This document shows, one piece after another, positions 31,326 through 31,333 of a DNA stretch of 31,333 bases (position 1 is its first letter; every line of letters begins with the position of its first letter). Location: positions 1-31,333 of IMG/VR virus record IMGVR_UViG_3300024259_000108; one strand, 5' to 3'. The notes under the pieces were generated by a model. The model made no database searches. It was not told the origin of the DNA and was given only the letters and a program-made list of their open reading frames with translations. The DNA is from a virus. The position numbers were made by a program, and so were the translations under genes.

Positions 31326-31333
31326 ATGAAAGT
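31326..31333 (+). CDS. Start of next gene, cut by window end
   Basis: ATGAAAGT at the very end, with CGAGGGAAACA upstream as ribosome site. Only two codons are visible, so nothing can be said about the product. Confidence 0.5.

Overview
This window looks like a segment of a lytic tailed double-stranded DNA phage, most likely with a contractile (myovirus-type) tail. Large tail and baseplate genes are followed by T4-style replication and recombination genes (gp32-like single-strand binding protein, UvsX/RecA-like recombinase, DnaB/gp41-like helicase, a separate FEN/PIN 5'-3' exonuclease, ATP-dependent ligase). After these comes a dense run of small, overlapping accessory genes typical of early phage DNA. 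I see no integrase, repressor, tRNA, CRISPR array or insertion sequence. The host cannot be named. Sigma70-like promoters, Shine-Dalgarno sites and a B12-dependent ribonucleotide reductase fit an aquatic Gram-negative host, but this is only a guess. All genes but one are on the + strand.

Layout. (1) 1-9.7 kb, virion genes: the 3' part of a tape measure protein, a 65-aa protein, a 1048-aa tail/baseplate protein, a gp53/LysM-like baseplate protein and a 984-aa baseplate-hub-like protein. (2) 9.7-19.8 kb, replication and nucleotide metabolism: a 371-aa family A DNA polymerase with no exonuclease domain, an unknown protein, a degenerate HD-domain protein, a small acidic protein, SSB, a strong terminator, RecA/UvsX, 5'-3' exonuclease, one reverse-strand gene, helicase and class II ribonucleotide reductase (NrdJ). 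A free-standing homing endonuclease follows NrdJ. (3) 20.8-31.3 kb, accessory genes joined by ATGA/TAATG overlaps: small zinc-binding proteins, a candidate HExxH metallopeptidase, a Dam-type methyltransferase, a ClpP-like protease, a SLOG-fold protein, DNA ligase, a macro-domain protein, a PLD-like protein, and many proteins sharing a short 'GDxVR' beta-barrel-like module.

How it works together. NrdJ supplies dNTPs. Helicase, SSB, recombinase, polymerase, exonuclease and ligase form most of a replisome; no primase is visible here. Two promoter classes can be read. One is sigma70-like with 17-bp spacing, including two apparent leaderless promoters in front of the polymerase and the HD-like gene. 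The other is an AT-rich (G/C)ATATTTATA element without a clear -35 box, in front of the homing endonuclease, the reverse-strand gene and an unknown gene, with looser versions at two more genes. The points most worth following are the miniature polymerase with altered active-site residues, the ATATTTATA promoter class, the small-barrel protein family, and the SLOG/ligase/macro/PLD cluster.
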